A program made the position numbers and the translations under genes. Below the pieces are notes generated by a model. That model searched no databases. It was not told the origin of the DNA and saw only the letters and a program-made list of their open reading frames with translations. Below are positions 33,091 through 43,699 of a stretch of DNA of 64,000 nt, one piece after another. How positions within the stretch are numbered: position 1 is the stretch's first letter; each line of letters begins with the position of its first letter. Source of the stretch: Caulobacter sp. UNC279MFTsu5.1. Lineage in GTDB: Bacteria; Pseudomonadota; Alphaproteobacteria; Caulobacterales; Caulobacteraceae. The DNA is taken from contig NZ_FORN01000035.1 in NCBI RefSeq assembly GCF_900114015.1, positions 1 to 64,000 of the forward strand, read 5' to 3'.

Positions 33091-34626
33091 ATGGATCACG
33101 AAATCGAGCTGAAGTTCCTGATCGCCCCGGAGGCTTCGAGCGAGATCCTGGCCCGGCTCGAAGGGCGGGAGGCGGTTCGACAGCTCGACGCGACCTATTT
33201 CGACACGGCCGACCACGCCCTGCGCAAGGCGGGTTTCGGCCTGCGCGTCCGCGACGGCGAGAACGGCCGCAAGCAGACCCTCAAATCGGCCTCCTCCGGC
33301 GGCGTCTTCGCCCGCGGCGAGTGGGAGAACCCGGTCGAAGGGCCTGAACCCGACCGCGACCTGCTGGCCCGCACCCCGGCCGCCAAGATCATCAACGGCG
33401 ACGCCCTGACCCCGGTGTTCGCCGCCAACGTCACGCGCGTGACCCGGCTGATCGAGCGTGACGGCGCGACCATCGAGGCGGCCCTGGACCAGGGCGAACT
33501 GCTGGCCGACGATCGGCGGGCAGGGATCAGCGAGCTGGAGCTGGAGCTGAAGGCCGGCGCGCCACGCGTGCTGTTCGACCTGGCGCGCGACCTGGCCGCC
33601 CACGCGCCGCTGCGCCTGTCCCTGGTCAGCAAGGCCGAGCGCGGCTACGTCCTGGCCCTGGGCGAGGCGGAGGGGCCGCGGGCCGAGGCGGTCCTGGCGC
33701 CCGACGCGACCGTCGGCGAGGCGCTGCAGGCCTTGGGGCGCGCCGCCCTGGACCGGCTGTGCGCCGCCGCCGAGGGCCTGCGGACCCGTCCGGGTCCCGA
33801 GCGGGTGCACAAGCTGCGGGTGGCGGCGCGGCGCTTCCGGGCCCTGCTGTCGACCTTCAAGGCCCTGGCCGCCGATCCGGCCGCCCGCCACGTCAAGGCC
33901 GAGCTGAAATGGCTGGCCGACGCCCTGGGCGCGGCGCGGAACCTGGACGTGTTCGTCGCCGACGTTTGGCGGCCGGCTGTCGAGGGGCGTCCGGCGCCGG
34001 ACCCGGCCGACGCCGAGCCCGGCGCCGCCGTCCAGGACGAGGCCCGCGCCCTGGCGGCGTTCGGCAAGGCCCTGCTGGCCGCTCAGACCAAGGCCTACGC
34101 CCAGGCCGGCGAGGCCGTGGACAGCGCCCGCTTCCGCGCCCTGGCCATCGACGCCGCCGCCTGGCTGGAGGCCGGCGCCTGGACCACCGACAAGCGCCTG
34201 GAAAAGATCCGCGCCAAGTCCGCCGCCGACTTCGCCAGGAAGGCGCTGGACAAGCGCCGGCGCCGCATCCGCAAGGACGGCCGCGACCTGGCCGGCCTGA
34301 GCCCCGAGGATCGTCACCACCTGCGCATTCGCGGCAAGAAGCTGCGCTACGCCCTCGAGGACCTGGGCGGGCTGTTTCCCGATCATCCCAAGCGCCTGGG
34401 CCGCTTCGTCGCGGCGACCCGGGACCTGCAGGACGCCCTGGGGCTGCTCAACGACCAGGCCGGGCGCGAGGCCCTGGCCCGCGAGGTGGCGACGGCCTGC
34501 GAGGACCCCGAGGCCGCCTTCGCCGCCGGCCGCCTGACCGCGAACGGCGCCGAGCGCGAAGCCGAACTGCTGGCCGACGCCCAGGGCGCCTACGTCACCT
34601 TCGCCGAGGCCAAGCGTTTCTGGTGA
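33091..34626 (+). CDS. CYTH-CHAD domain protein, likely inorganic triphosphatase
   Basis: A 511-residue protein. The N-terminal CYTH domain opens with the ExExK motif HEIELKF (Glu 4, Glu 6, Lys 8) and carries [10 protein letters not shown] and ELELELK. It hydrolyses inorganic triphosphate or related substrates. Residues about 215-500 form a CHAD domain ([16 protein letters not shown] and [15 protein letters not shown]), a basic helical bundle that binds polyphosphate. The fusion links polyphosphate binding and triphosphate hydrolysis. Confidence 0.9.
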   Translation: MDHEIELKFLIAPEASSEILARLEGREAVRQLDATYFDTADHALRKAGFGLRVRDGENGRKQTLKSASSGGVFARGEWENPVEGPEPDRDLLARTPAAKIINGDALTPVFAANVTRVTRLIERDGATIEAALDQGELLADDRRAGISELELELKAGAPRVLFDLARDLAAHAPLRLSLVSKAERGYVLALGEAEGPRAEAVLAPDATVGEALQALGRAALDRLCAAAEGLRTRPGPERVHKLRVAARRFRALLSTFKALAADPAARHVKAELKWLADALGAARNLDVFVADVWRPAVEGRPAPDPADAEPGAAVQDEARALAAFGKALLAAQTKAYAQAGEAVDSARFRALAIDAAAWLEAGAWTTDKRLEKIRAKSAADFARKALDKRRRRIRKDGRDLAGLSPEDRHHLRIRGKKLRYALEDLGGLFPDHPKRLGRFVAATRDLQDALGLLNDQAGREALAREVATACEDPEAAFAAGRLTANGAEREAELLADAQGAYVTFAEAKRFW

Positions 34627-34690
34627 TCCGCCAGGGTTGCGCGACCCGCGTCCGACGGCTTAGGTGACCCGAAGTGGGCTCGGGGGCCGA

Positions 34691-36139
34691 ATGCGCTTTT
34701 CTGTTCTGATTCTAGTTGCCTTGCTGTCGGCGGGTGCGACCCACGCCCGTTCCCAAACTCACGCACCGTCGGCACAACCGCCCATCGCGGTCGAGATCAC
34801 CCTGCGCGAAGGTCCCGAACGACGCGCTGTGTGGGTCGACATGACCTTCCAGGGCGACGCTGACGGACGCACGGTGGTGCGCCTGCCCGATCGCTTCGGT
34901 TACGCCACGGATCTCTGGCTCAACGTGACCGAAGTCTCGGTCGACGGCGGCCGGATCACGCCTGGTGACGCCAAGACGCTGATCCTGGACCACGCGCCCT
35001 CGGCGACCCTTCACTTGCGCTATCGGGTTAAGACCGGCGTGCGAGGCCGGCGCGGCCTGGGCGTCGAGGCCGGACCCGCCGAGGGCGCTCAGGGCGTCAG
35101 CTTCCTGGGCGAGACGGTGATCGCCTATCTCGAAGGGAGGCTCGATGTGCCGGCGACGGTGCGGCTGGGCGCGATGCCGGCGGGTTGGACCCTGGCGTCC
35201 GATCTGGAAGCGGCGAGCGACACTACTCTCCGCGAGGCGCGGGAAAGCTATCTGCTGGCGGGTCCGACGGTGCGGATCGTCGAGCGACGCCTGCCCGACG
35301 GCTCGCGGCTGCGCGTGGCCCTACGCGGCGACTTCGACTTTGGCGACGACGCTGTGGCCAACAACGCCGCCCGGCTCGTCGCCTACCAGCGTCAATACTG
35401 GAGGGCGCCGCCCGGATCCTTCCTGATCACCATCGACCAGGTCCCCGTCCCGGACGTGATGATCTGGGGCGGCCAGGGGCGTGGCGCGGACAGCGCTGCG
35501 CTCTATGCGTCCAAGGCCGTGTGGCTAAGTAAGTTCACTGAGGTGTTGGCCCATGAGATCACCCATGCATGGCTGGCGCGCGCCCTGGGCGGCCTGCCGG
35601 CGGGCACCGACGAGCCCAAAGGCTACTGGTTCTCGGAGGGCTTCGCCGACTATCTGGGCTATCGAAGCCTGGTGAAGTCGGGCGTGTTTTCGCCCGCCGA
35701 CTTCGGTACGGCGTTAAGCGGCCACGCGTGGCCCGGCCCGGTCAGCGCCGAGCGCATGACGACCGACTACTGGCGTGATCCAGAGCTGTTCAACTGGCCC
35801 TATTTCCAGGGCTTCAACTTGGCGCTGCGGTGGGACGAGCGCCTGCGGGGCAGCGGCAAGGGCGCGCTGCGCGACGTGTTGCTGGCTCAGGCCAAACACG
35901 CCGCGGCGGGCGGAAGCCAGACCGCCGACGCCCTGTTTCCAAAGGTTTATGCCGAGGTGTCGGGCCTGGACCTGTCGGCGGACATCGAGCGCTATGTTAC
36001 ACGGGGCGAGCCAGCCCAGGTTCCCGAAGCGATCGCCAGGATCTGCGACTGGCTTCCCACCGCCGACCCGCCACGGAACGGAGTGGTGCAACTCGACATG
36101 GACGGCTGTGTCGCCGCCGCGTTCGGTCCCAGCATATAA
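34691..36139 (+). CDS. Exported gluzincin-type metallopeptidase (M1/M61-like)
   Basis: A 482-residue protein with a signal peptide (MRFSVLILVALLSAGATHA). The zinc motif is HEITH (His 288, Glu 289, His 292), with Glu 316 in WFSEGFADYLGYR as the likely third ligand. N-terminal residues 30-200 form a beta-rich domain. The order fits M1 or M61 (glycyl aminopeptidase-like) enzymes, but similarity is loose. Two Cys near the C-terminus could form a disulfide. The gene is less GC-rich than its neighbours and may be a recent arrival. ATG 34691 begins the signal peptide. Confidence 0.78.
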   Translation: MRFSVLILVALLSAGATHARSQTHAPSAQPPIAVEITLREGPERRAVWVDMTFQGDADGRTVVRLPDRFGYATDLWLNVTEVSVDGGRITPGDAKTLILDHAPSATLHLRYRVKTGVRGRRGLGVEAGPAEGAQGVSFLGETVIAYLEGRLDVPATVRLGAMPAGWTLASDLEAASDTTLREARESYLLAGPTVRIVERRLPDGSRLRVALRGDFDFGDDAVANNAARLVAYQRQYWRAPPGSFLITIDQVPVPDVMIWGGQGRGADSAALYASKAVWLSKFTEVLAHEITHAWLARALGGLPAGTDEPKGYWFSEGFADYLGYRSLVKSGVFSPADFGTALSGHAWPGPVSAERMTTDYWRDPELFNWPYFQGFNLALRWDERLRGSGKGALRDVLLAQAKHAAAGGSQTADALFPKVYAEVSGLDLSADIERYVTRGEPAQVPEAIARICDWLPTADPPRNGVVQLDMDGCVAAAFGPSI

Positions 36140-36158
36140 AGAAATCCTTATGCCTTAA

Positions 36159-36187
36159 TTGCGAGAAGGGGCCGGGCGCGGTATAGA
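36159..36187 (+). promoter_or_regulatory. Sigma-70-type promoter of ahcY
   Basis: TTGCGA (36159-36164), exactly 17 bases, then TATAGA (36182-36187). The predicted transcript starts near 36194, leaving a leader of about 30 bases with AGGAG before the GTG start. This is the best-looking promoter in the window. The leader is too short for an SAH riboswitch. Confidence 0.65.
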
Positions 36188-36223
36188 CCGCGCAAGACCA
36201 TCCCCCGACCGCAGGAGCCGACC

Positions 36224-37615
<1,392 letters not shown>

Positions 37616-37638
37616 GCTTCGCCCCGAGCGAACCGAAG

Positions 37639-37669
37639 GGCCCGCCGCGGAAACGCGGCGGGCCTTTTT
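37639..37669 (+). terminator. Intrinsic terminator of ahcY
   Basis: Perfect 11-base-pair stem GGCCCGCCGCG/CGCGGCGGGCC with a GAAA loop, followed by TTTTT, 24 bases after the ahcY stop. Confidence 0.9.
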
Positions 37670-37791
37670 GTTGGGCGCCGAGGCGGATGTCGAGATGCTC
37701 GCCAATCAGATAACATTGTTCGTCGACCTGCGCTGCGTCATAGTGGCGCTTGCCCTATTCAAGTCCCCCATGCTCGGCTAAGCCGCTGGTC

Positions 37792-38652
37792 ATGCCGCTA
37801 GCTCTGATCATTTCCAGCCATGTCGCGGGCAGCCAGGTGGGCGGCACGGCCCAGGCCGCCGCCCTGGTGCAGTTCCGCATCGATTCGATGGTCGTGCCGA
37901 CCGTGCTCTACGGCCGTCATCCCGGCTGGGGCATCCCGGGCGGGGCGGCCGCGCCCATCGAGGTGATGGAGGGCATGCTCGACGGCATCGAGGCCAACGG
38001 CCTGCTGAGCCTGACCGACATGGTTATCACCGGCTATTTCGCCAGCGCCGCCCAGGTGCGCGCCGCCGCCCGCACCATCGACGCCGTGCGCGCCGCGCCG
38101 CGCGAAGGCGGACCCAAGGGCGCCTTCGCGCGCAAGCCGACCGTGATCATCGACCCGACCATGGGCGACGCCGGCAAGGGCCTCTACGTGCCGGTCGAGG
38201 TGGCCGAGGCGATCGCCGGCGACCTGATCCCGCGCGCCGACGTGGTGGCCTGCAACGCCTGGGAGCTTCAGCGCCTGACCGGCATGGACTCGCGCGACCC
38301 CCAGGCCGCGGTGCGCGCCGGCCGGCTGCTGAACAAGCCGACCCTGGTGTCGTCCGTACAAAGAGGAAATGAGATCGGCGTGGTCTATGTCGACCGCAAG
38401 GAGGCCTGGCTGGCGGCCCACGCCAAGGCCGCGCGCTCGCCCAGCGGCACCGGCGACCTGCTGACCGCCCTGTTCGCCGCCTCGATCCTGGAAGGCCAGA
38501 CCCTTTCCTACGGCCTGGCCCGCGCCGTCGGCGGCGTGGCCGAAACCGTGACCGCCGCCAACATCTGGAACGCGCCGGAGCTGCCGATCGTGGCCATGGC
38601 CGCGCGGATCAAGCAGACCTCGCCGACCGTGCGGATCGAGCGGCTGGCCTAG
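37792..38652 (+). CDS. pdxY: Pyridoxal kinase
   Basis: A 286-residue ribokinase-fold kinase phosphorylating pyridoxal and related vitamers in B6 salvage. It has the opening SSHVAGSQVGG, IIDPTMGD, the NAWELQRLTG block and the anion hole/catalytic GTGDLLTALF. ATG 37792 fits the family; an upstream in-frame ATG at 37750 adds 14 unrelated residues. A dispersed repeat follows. Confidence 0.92.
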   Translation: MPLALIISSHVAGSQVGGTAQAAALVQFRIDSMVVPTVLYGRHPGWGIPGGAAAPIEVMEGMLDGIEANGLLSLTDMVITGYFASAAQVRAAARTIDAVRAAPREGGPKGAFARKPTVIIDPTMGDAGKGLYVPVEVAEAIAGDLIPRADVVACNAWELQRLTGMDSRDPQAAVRAGRLLNKPTLVSSVQRGNEIGVVYVDRKEAWLAAHAKAARSPSGTGDLLTALFAASILEGQTLSYGLARAVGGVAETVTAANIWNAPELPIVAMAARIKQTSPTVRIERLA

Positions 38653-38659
38653 GGCCTAG

Positions 38660-38760
38660 ATGCTCCCCTGCTGGGGGAGCTGTCGCGAAGCGACTGAGGG
38701 AGCTTGCGCGGCGCTCCCCCTCCGGCCCTCCGGGCCACCTCCCCCAGAGGGGGAGGATCT
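38660..38760. repeat. Dispersed palindromic repeat, modules B then A (copy 2)
   Basis: Module B (38660-38700) and module A (38722-38760) as defined at 7531-7623, but in swapped order. It lies between two same-direction genes, eight bases after the pdxY stop. Confidence 0.85.
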
Positions 38761-38805
38761 GTCGATGGATGACAACAGGAAGCGGCCTGGGCTAGACCCT
38801 TGCCC

Positions 38806-39933
38806 ATGACCGTCGACATCACCGGCTTCTGCCCCGACCGCTTCTCCGCCGTCCGCGACGCGTTCGCCGCCAACTTCGAGGACGGCGGCGAGCTGGGCGC
38901 GCGGTTCGCGCTGGCGATCCATGGCGAGGTGGTCGTCGACCTGATGGGCGGCTTCGCCGACCGCAAGCGCGAGGTGGCGTTCGGTCCCGACACCCTGACG
39001 CCGCTGTTCTCGACCACCAAGGCGGTGGCGTCCCTGCTGATCGCCCGGCTGGTCGACCAGGGACGGCTGACCTACGATCAAACCGTCGCCTCGGTCTGGC
39101 CGGAGTTCGCGCAAGCCGGCAAGCAGGACGTCACGGTCGGCCAGGTGATGTCGCACCAGGACGGCCTGTCGGGCTTTCCCGACGAGACCGACCCGGCCAT
39201 CTGGTTCGACTGGGCGGCCACGACCGCCAAGCTGGCGGCCATGGCGCCGCTGTGGCCGATCGGCTCGGCTAGCGGCTATCACCCGGTGACCTTCGGCTTC
39301 ACGGCCGGCGAGATCTTCCGCCGGGTCGACGGCCGGACCATGGGGACCGCCCTGCGCGAGGACCTGGCGCAGCCGCTGGACCTGGACCTGTGGATCGGCC
39401 TGCCCGACAGCGAGCACGCCCGCTGCGCCGAGCTGATGCGGCCGACCGCCCTGCCCAAGTTCGGGGCGATGAACGACGCCGTGAAGGCCGCCTTCATGAC
39501 CAAGTGGGCGGCGCCGGGGGGACGCGGCACGGCCGACTGGCGGCGGGCCGAGATCCCGTCGGCCAACGGCCACGCCACCGCCCCGGCCCTGGCGCGGCTG
39601 ATGGGCGCCCTGGCCTCGGGCGGCGAGCTGGACGGCGTCCCGGTGCTGTCGCCGGCCGTGATCGCCCAGGCCAGCGCCGAGCGGATCGCCGGCCAGGACC
39701 TGGTCCTGCCCTATGTGATCAGCTGGGGCGCGGGCTTCATGCGCAACACGCCCAACTTCTTCTACGGCCCGACCGCCGAGGCCTTCGGCCACAGCGGCTG
39801 GGGCGGCTCGTGCGCCTTCGCCGACCCGTCGCGCGGCGTTTCGGGGGCCTATGTGATGAACAAGCAGGGGACCGAGCTGATCGGCGACCCCCGCGCCGTG
39901 CGGCTGGTCCAGGCGGCGTACGGCGCGCTCTAG
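38806..39933 (+). CDS. Serine esterase of the beta-lactamase fold (EstB-like)
   Basis: A 375-residue class C beta-lactamase-like hydrolase without signal peptide. The catalytic SxxK is in LFSTTKAVASLL, a Tyr-containing SGYHPVTFGF is the likely YxN equivalent, and HSGWGG near the C-terminus replaces KTG. This pattern is typical of carboxylesterases rather than beta-lactamases. ATG 38806 is used; there is little ribosome-binding signal. The substrate is unknown. A repeat starts right at its stop codon. Confidence 0.85.
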   Translation: MTVDITGFCPDRFSAVRDAFAANFEDGGELGARFALAIHGEVVVDLMGGFADRKREVAFGPDTLTPLFSTTKAVASLLIARLVDQGRLTYDQTVASVWPEFAQAGKQDVTVGQVMSHQDGLSGFPDETDPAIWFDWAATTAKLAAMAPLWPIGSASGYHPVTFGFTAGEIFRRVDGRTMGTALREDLAQPLDLDLWIGLPDSEHARCAELMRPTALPKFGAMNDAVKAAFMTKWAAPGGRGTADWRRAEIPSANGHATAPALARLMGALASGGELDGVPVLSPAVIAQASAERIAGQDLVLPYVISWGAGFMRNTPNFFYGPTAEAFGHSGWGGSCAFADPSRGVSGAYVMNKQGTELIGDPRAVRLVQAAYGAL

Positions 39934-39996
39934 ATCTTTGTTTTGGCGCATTTTCTTCACGCGAACCGGTATCCACTTCGCTCGAAAATGCTCTAG
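39934..39996. repeat. 63-base dispersed repeat with GCGCATTTTCTTCACGCGAA core (copy 1)
   Basis: Starts at the base after the stop codon of the esterase gene and ends in CTCGAAAATGCTCTAG. A near-identical copy is at 49212-49274 (about five differences). The element contains the partly palindromic pair CGCATTTTC and GAAAATGC, so it can fold into a hairpin. Confidence 0.8.
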
Positions 39997-40015
39997 CGAA
40001 CCTTCGGAGGCGGAC

Positions 40016-40843
40016 ATGGGCAAGGTCGGGGCCAAGATCAGGATCGCGGGCGTCGTCGGCCTGGCCGCCCTGGCGTGGGGTTCCGCGGCCCACGCCCAGG
40101 ATGGGGCGCGCGACTTCTGCGCCGACCGGCCGGGCAAGGGCTCGCCGCCCTGCGTGCTCGACGCCGGGCGCTTCCAGGCCGAGCTGGGCGTGGCCGACGG
40201 GGCCTGGAGCCGGGGCGGCGGTGTCTCGACCGACGACCTGGCCTTCGGGGCCGTCGAACTGCGCCTGGGCCTGACCCCGACCGTCGAGGGCCAGATCAGC
40301 TGGACGGCCCACGAACGGGTCCGCCAGAAGGACCGGGCCTCGGGCGCGGTCTCGACCGTCGACGGGACCGGCGATGTCACCTTCGCCCTGCGCTGGTCGC
40401 TGCGGAATCCGGCGGGCGACGGCGTCTCGGTGGCCCTGCAACCCTTCCTCGTCGCGCCGGTCGGGGCCGAGGGGATCGGCGGCGACGCCTGGCAGGGCGG
40501 GGTGATCGTTCCGATCTCGCTGCCGCTGAACGGCGACTGGTCGCTGGCCCTGTCGCCGGAGCTGGACGCGCGTCCGGACGCCGACGGCGCGGGCCGCCAC
40601 GCGGGCTTCGGCGGGGCGGTCGGGGTCGGGCGTTCGTTCGGGCCGGTGGCCCTGGGCGTCGAGCTGTGGGCCGACCGCGACGAGGATCCGTCCGGCCATG
40701 TCACCTCGGCCAGTTTCGACCTGACGGCGGCCTGGACGCCGGCCTCGGTCAAGGACCTGCAGCTGGACGCCTCGGCCTATGTCGGCCTGAACCGCGATAC
40801 GCCCGACCTCCAGCTGGCGGTGGGCGTGGCCAAGCGGTTCTAG
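40016..40843 (+). CDS. Outer-membrane beta-barrel protein (MetA-pathway/transporter-like)
   Basis: A 275-residue protein with a signal peptide (cleavage after AAHAQ near residue 28). The mature part has alternating polar/hydrophobic beta strands separated by Gly/Asp-rich turns, an early CADRPGKGSPPC pair of Cys, and ends in the Phe characteristic of outer-membrane barrels (VAKRF). It resembles the phenol-MetA-degradation-like barrel family. GGAGG precedes the ATG. Function is probably solute passage or structural. It converges with an MFS gene with a 4-base overlap. Confidence 0.75.
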   Translation: MGKVGAKIRIAGVVGLAALAWGSAAHAQDGARDFCADRPGKGSPPCVLDAGRFQAELGVADGAWSRGGGVSTDDLAFGAVELRLGLTPTVEGQISWTAHERVRQKDRASGAVSTVDGTGDVTFALRWSLRNPAGDGVSVALQPFLVAPVGAEGIGGDAWQGGVIVPISLPLNGDWSLALSPELDARPDADGAGRHAGFGGAVGVGRSFGPVALGVELWADRDEDPSGHVTSASFDLTAAWTPASVKDLQLDASAYVGLNRDTPDLQLAVGVAKRF

Positions 40844-42264
40844 GCCTTCGCGCGGGGCTTTTTCTCGATCATCAGCGCCCCGACGATTCCCGCGACGATC
40901 GCCGCCACGGCGCTGATCCCCATCACCCACGGATAGCCCTGGGGTCCCGGCGCGAAATAGATCAGGCCCAGCACCGCCACCGCCAGCAGGCCGGCCACCC
41001 GGGCGACGGCGTTGTTGACCCCCGAGGCGACGCCGGCGTGGCTGGCGGACACCGCGCTCATCACCGTGTTGGTCAGGGGCGCGACCGCGACGGTCATGCC
41101 CAGGGCCACCACCAGCAGGCCGGGCAGCACGCCGGTCCAGTAGCCCGAGCCGATCCACGGCGCGCCCAACAGGCCGAACCCGATCCCGGCCAGGATCGGG
41201 CCGGCCGTCAGCATCGGCCGGGCGCCGAACCGGTCGGCCAGCCGGCCCGCCAGGCCCGACAGGCCGCCCATGATCACCGAGAACGGCAGAAGGGTCGCAC
41301 CGGCTCCGGCCGCCGAATAGCCGTGGCGGGCGATCAGCTCGAACGGCAGGAAGAACAGGGCGCCGGTCAGGCCGAAATACAGCGCCAGGGTCAGCAGGTT
41401 GGCGCCGCTGAAGGTTCGGGAGCGATAGAGCGCCAGCGGCATCATCGGATGCTTCTCGCGGGCCTGGCTGACGATGAAGCCCGCCAGCAGGGCCGCGCCG
41501 AGGGCCAGGGCGGTCCAGACCGGCAGGCTGGTCCAGCCGCGGTGGCCGGCGGCGGTCAGGCCCCAGGTCAAAGCCCCCAGGCCGGCGGCGGCCAGGACCG
41601 CGCCGCGCCAGTCCAGACGCTCGACCTCCGGGTCACGGCTCTCGCGCACGGCCGCCAGGGCCAGCCAGACGGTGGCGGCGGCCAGCGGCAGGTTGATCAG
41701 GAAGATGGCCCGCCACGAGACGTGGTCGACCAGCCAGCCGCCCAGCACCGGGCCGACGGCCGTGGTCACCGCCCCGAACCCGGCCCAGGCCCCGATCGCC
41801 GCACCGCGCTCCTGGTCGCTGAAGGTCGAGCCCAGGATCGCCAGGCTGGCCGGGACCAGCATGGCCGCGGCGACGCCCTGGACGGCGCGGGCGGCGATCA
41901 GCCAGCCGGCGTCCGGAGCCAGGGCGCAGCCCAGCGAGGCGGCCGCGAACAGGCTCACGCCGATCACGAAGATCCGCCGCCGCCCATAGCGGTCGCCGGC
42001 CGAGCCGCCGATCAGCACCAGGGCGCCCAGCAGCAGCAGGTAGGCGTTGACGATCCACTGCACCTGGGCGGCGTCGGCCTTCAGCGCGGTCCGCATGGCC
42101 GGCAGGGCGACATTGACCACCGAGCCGTCGATGAAGGCCATGCTCGAGCCCAGCACCGTGGCGGCCAGGGCCAGGCGCTTGCGGGACGCGGAGGTCTCGC
42201 CTTCGGGACAGGGATGGGCCCGGACGACGCCTTCGTCGCAGGGCGGATGTTGCGGACCGGTCAT
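40840..42264 (-). CDS. MFS drug/solute exporter, DHA2 (EmrB/QacA) type
   Basis: A 474-residue transporter with 14 predicted membrane spans. Motif A is GGSAGDRYGRRR, and the DHA2 signature at span 1 (SSMAFIDGSVVNVALP) and span 5 motif C (GAVTTAVGPVLGGWL) are clear. It should be a proton-driven exporter of lipophilic compounds. There is no membrane-fusion partner gene beside it. It overlaps the convergent outer-membrane gene by four bases. Confidence 0.9.
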   Translation of the reverse strand: MTGPQHPPCDEGVVRAHPCPEGETSASRKRLALAATVLGSSMAFIDGSVVNVALPAMRTALKADAAQVQWIVNAYLLLLGALVLIGGSAGDRYGRRRIFVIGVSLFAAASLGCALAPDAGWLIAARAVQGVAAAMLVPASLAILGSTFSDQERGAAIGAWAGFGAVTTAVGPVLGGWLVDHVSWRAIFLINLPLAAATVWLALAAVRESRDPEVERLDWRGAVLAAAGLGALTWGLTAAGHRGWTSLPVWTALALGAALLAGFIVSQAREKHPMMPLALYRSRTFSGANLLTLALYFGLTGALFFLPFELIARHGYSAAGAGATLLPFSVIMGGLSGLAGRLADRFGARPMLTAGPILAGIGFGLLGAPWIGSGYWTGVLPGLLVVALGMTVAVAPLTNTVMSAVSASHAGVASGVNNAVARVAGLLAVAVLGLIYFAPGPQGYPWVMGISAVAAIVAGIVGALMIEKKPRAKA

Positions 42265-42322
42265 GGGGTGCGAGCATGGCCCAAGGCCTCGCGCCGCGCC
42301 ATGCCTCGCCCGACGGTTGCTG

Positions 42323-43615
42323 TCAGGCTCGCGCCAGCCACGCGGCCAGGGCTTCTTCCTGGCGGGTCAGCTTCGAGCGGCCCTTGTTGCGCTTTAGCGG
42401 CCCGGCCTGACCGGTCAGCAGGTAGGCCAGGCCGCGGCGCGTGTTGGGGGCGACCCAAAGGCCGGAGGTCAGGCCGTAGGCGTCGCCGGCATGGCCGATC
42501 CAGCCTTCGCAACCGTCGAACGGATTGTCGTAGCCTTGGGTCCCGGTCAGGGTCTGGACGCCCAGACCGTAGGCGCGGATCAGGCCGCCATAGCCCTCGC
42601 CGTTGGGGCGGGCCGGGTCGAACCGCCAGGCCGGGCTGGTCATGGCCTGGAAGGTTTCGGGCTTCAGGATCGGGGCGCCGCGTCGGACCAGCAGCCGGCC
42701 GATCGTGTTCAGGTCGTTGATCGAGGCTCGCAGGCCGCCCTGCGGCGCGAACACGAAGCCGTTCTCGCCGGGGACGTAGCTGTCCAGCGAGCGTCCCGCC
42801 GCCTCGGGCGCGACCCGGACGGCGGCCTGGGGCGCGGGCGGCAGGGCCTGGTCCAGCTGGGCGACCCAGGGACCGGCCGCGTCCCAGGGTCCGTCGTCGG
42901 ACGGAGCCTTGCGATAGAGCACGGCGCGCTGGTCACGGACCGCCTGCGAGACCCCGCTCCAGTTGAAGCCGCCCTCCAGGCCCAGCGGCCCCAGCACCCG
43001 CCCGGCCATGAAATGGTCGAAGCGCTGGCCCGACAGCCGCTCGATCAACTGGGCCACCACGGCGTAGTTGACGTCGGCATAGGCGAACCAGTCGCCCGGC
43101 GCCTCCTCGGCTGGTCCGAACCACGCGCCGCCGTCCCACTGGACGCCGCCGGGCGTCAGGGCTGCGCTCAGCGGCCGGCCGAACGCGACCGGGTAGCTGG
43201 GGCCGTTCCGCAGGCCGCTGGTGTGCGACATCAGCCGGCGCGGGGTGATCGCCGCCTGGGGGAAACGCGGATGGCGCAGGGACCAGCCCAGGATGTCGGA
43301 GACGTCGTCGTCTAGCCCGACCTTGCCGGCCTCGACCAGGGTCATGAAGCCGAGCGCCGTGACCAGCTTGGAGATCGAGGCGATGCGGGCCGGGGAGCTC
43401 TCGGTCATGGCCCGGCCGCTCGCGACGTCGGCCAGGCCGCGCGCCACGGTCGCCGCAAGAGGCTTGGGCGCGCCGCGGAAGGCGGTTCCCGCCAGAGCCG
43501 GGACGGCGGCCTGCGGGTCGCCCGCGCCGGCCAGCAGGTCGTCGAGCGGGTCGCGCGCCGCGCCGGTCATGGCCAGGGCGCCGGCGGCGGCGAGCAGGGA
43601 GCGTCGGGTCGGCAT
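42323..43615 (-). CDS. Exported serine hydrolase of the beta-lactamase fold
   Basis: A 430-residue protein with an Arg-Arg signal sequence (MPTRRSLLAAAGALAMTGA), possibly Tat-type. The SxxK motif is ASISKLVTAL, the YxN motif is YADVNYAVVAQL, and HAGDAYG stands in place of KTG. It belongs to the class C beta-lactamase/D-aminopeptidase/esterase group and acts in the periplasm. It is a second member of this fold in the window, unlike the cytoplasmic one at 38.8 kb in having a signal sequence. The substrate is unknown. Confidence 0.85.
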   Translation of the reverse strand: MPTRRSLLAAAGALAMTGAARDPLDDLLAGAGDPQAAVPALAGTAFRGAPKPLAATVARGLADVASGRAMTESSPARIASISKLVTALGFMTLVEAGKVGLDDDVSDILGWSLRHPRFPQAAITPRRLMSHTSGLRNGPSYPVAFGRPLSAALTPGGVQWDGGAWFGPAEEAPGDWFAYADVNYAVVAQLIERLSGQRFDHFMAGRVLGPLGLEGGFNWSGVSQAVRDQRAVLYRKAPSDDGPWDAAGPWVAQLDQALPPAPQAAVRVAPEAAGRSLDSYVPGENGFVFAPQGGLRASINDLNTIGRLLVRRGAPILKPETFQAMTSPAWRFDPARPNGEGYGGLIRAYGLGVQTLTGTQGYDNPFDGCEGWIGHAGDAYGLTSGLWVAPNTRRGLAYLLTGQAGPLKRNKGRSKLTRQEEALAAWLARA

Positions 43616-43660
43616 GGGGCGGCTCTCGTGAGAGGGCCAACCTAGCTGGTGTTCGAATCC

Positions 43661-43693
43661 GGCGTCATCCCCTCACAGGTCAGGGATGACGCC
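43661..43693 (-). terminator. Hairpin downstream of rarD (GTCATCCC type)
   Basis: Perfect 11-base-pair stem GGCGTCATCCC/GGGATGACGCC with an 11-base loop, seven bases after the rarD stop. No T-run. It shares GTCATCCC with the dispersed repeat ends and may be a solo repeat acting as a terminator. Confidence 0.5.
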
Positions 43694-43699
43694 GTGGGA

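Noticed and set aside
36140-36223. SAH or SAM riboswitch upstream of ahcY
   Set aside because: A good promoter leaves a leader of only about 30 bases, too short for either aptamer.
38806-39933. Beta-lactamase resistance gene
   Set aside because: No signal peptide and no KTG motif; the pattern is that of cytoplasmic esterases.
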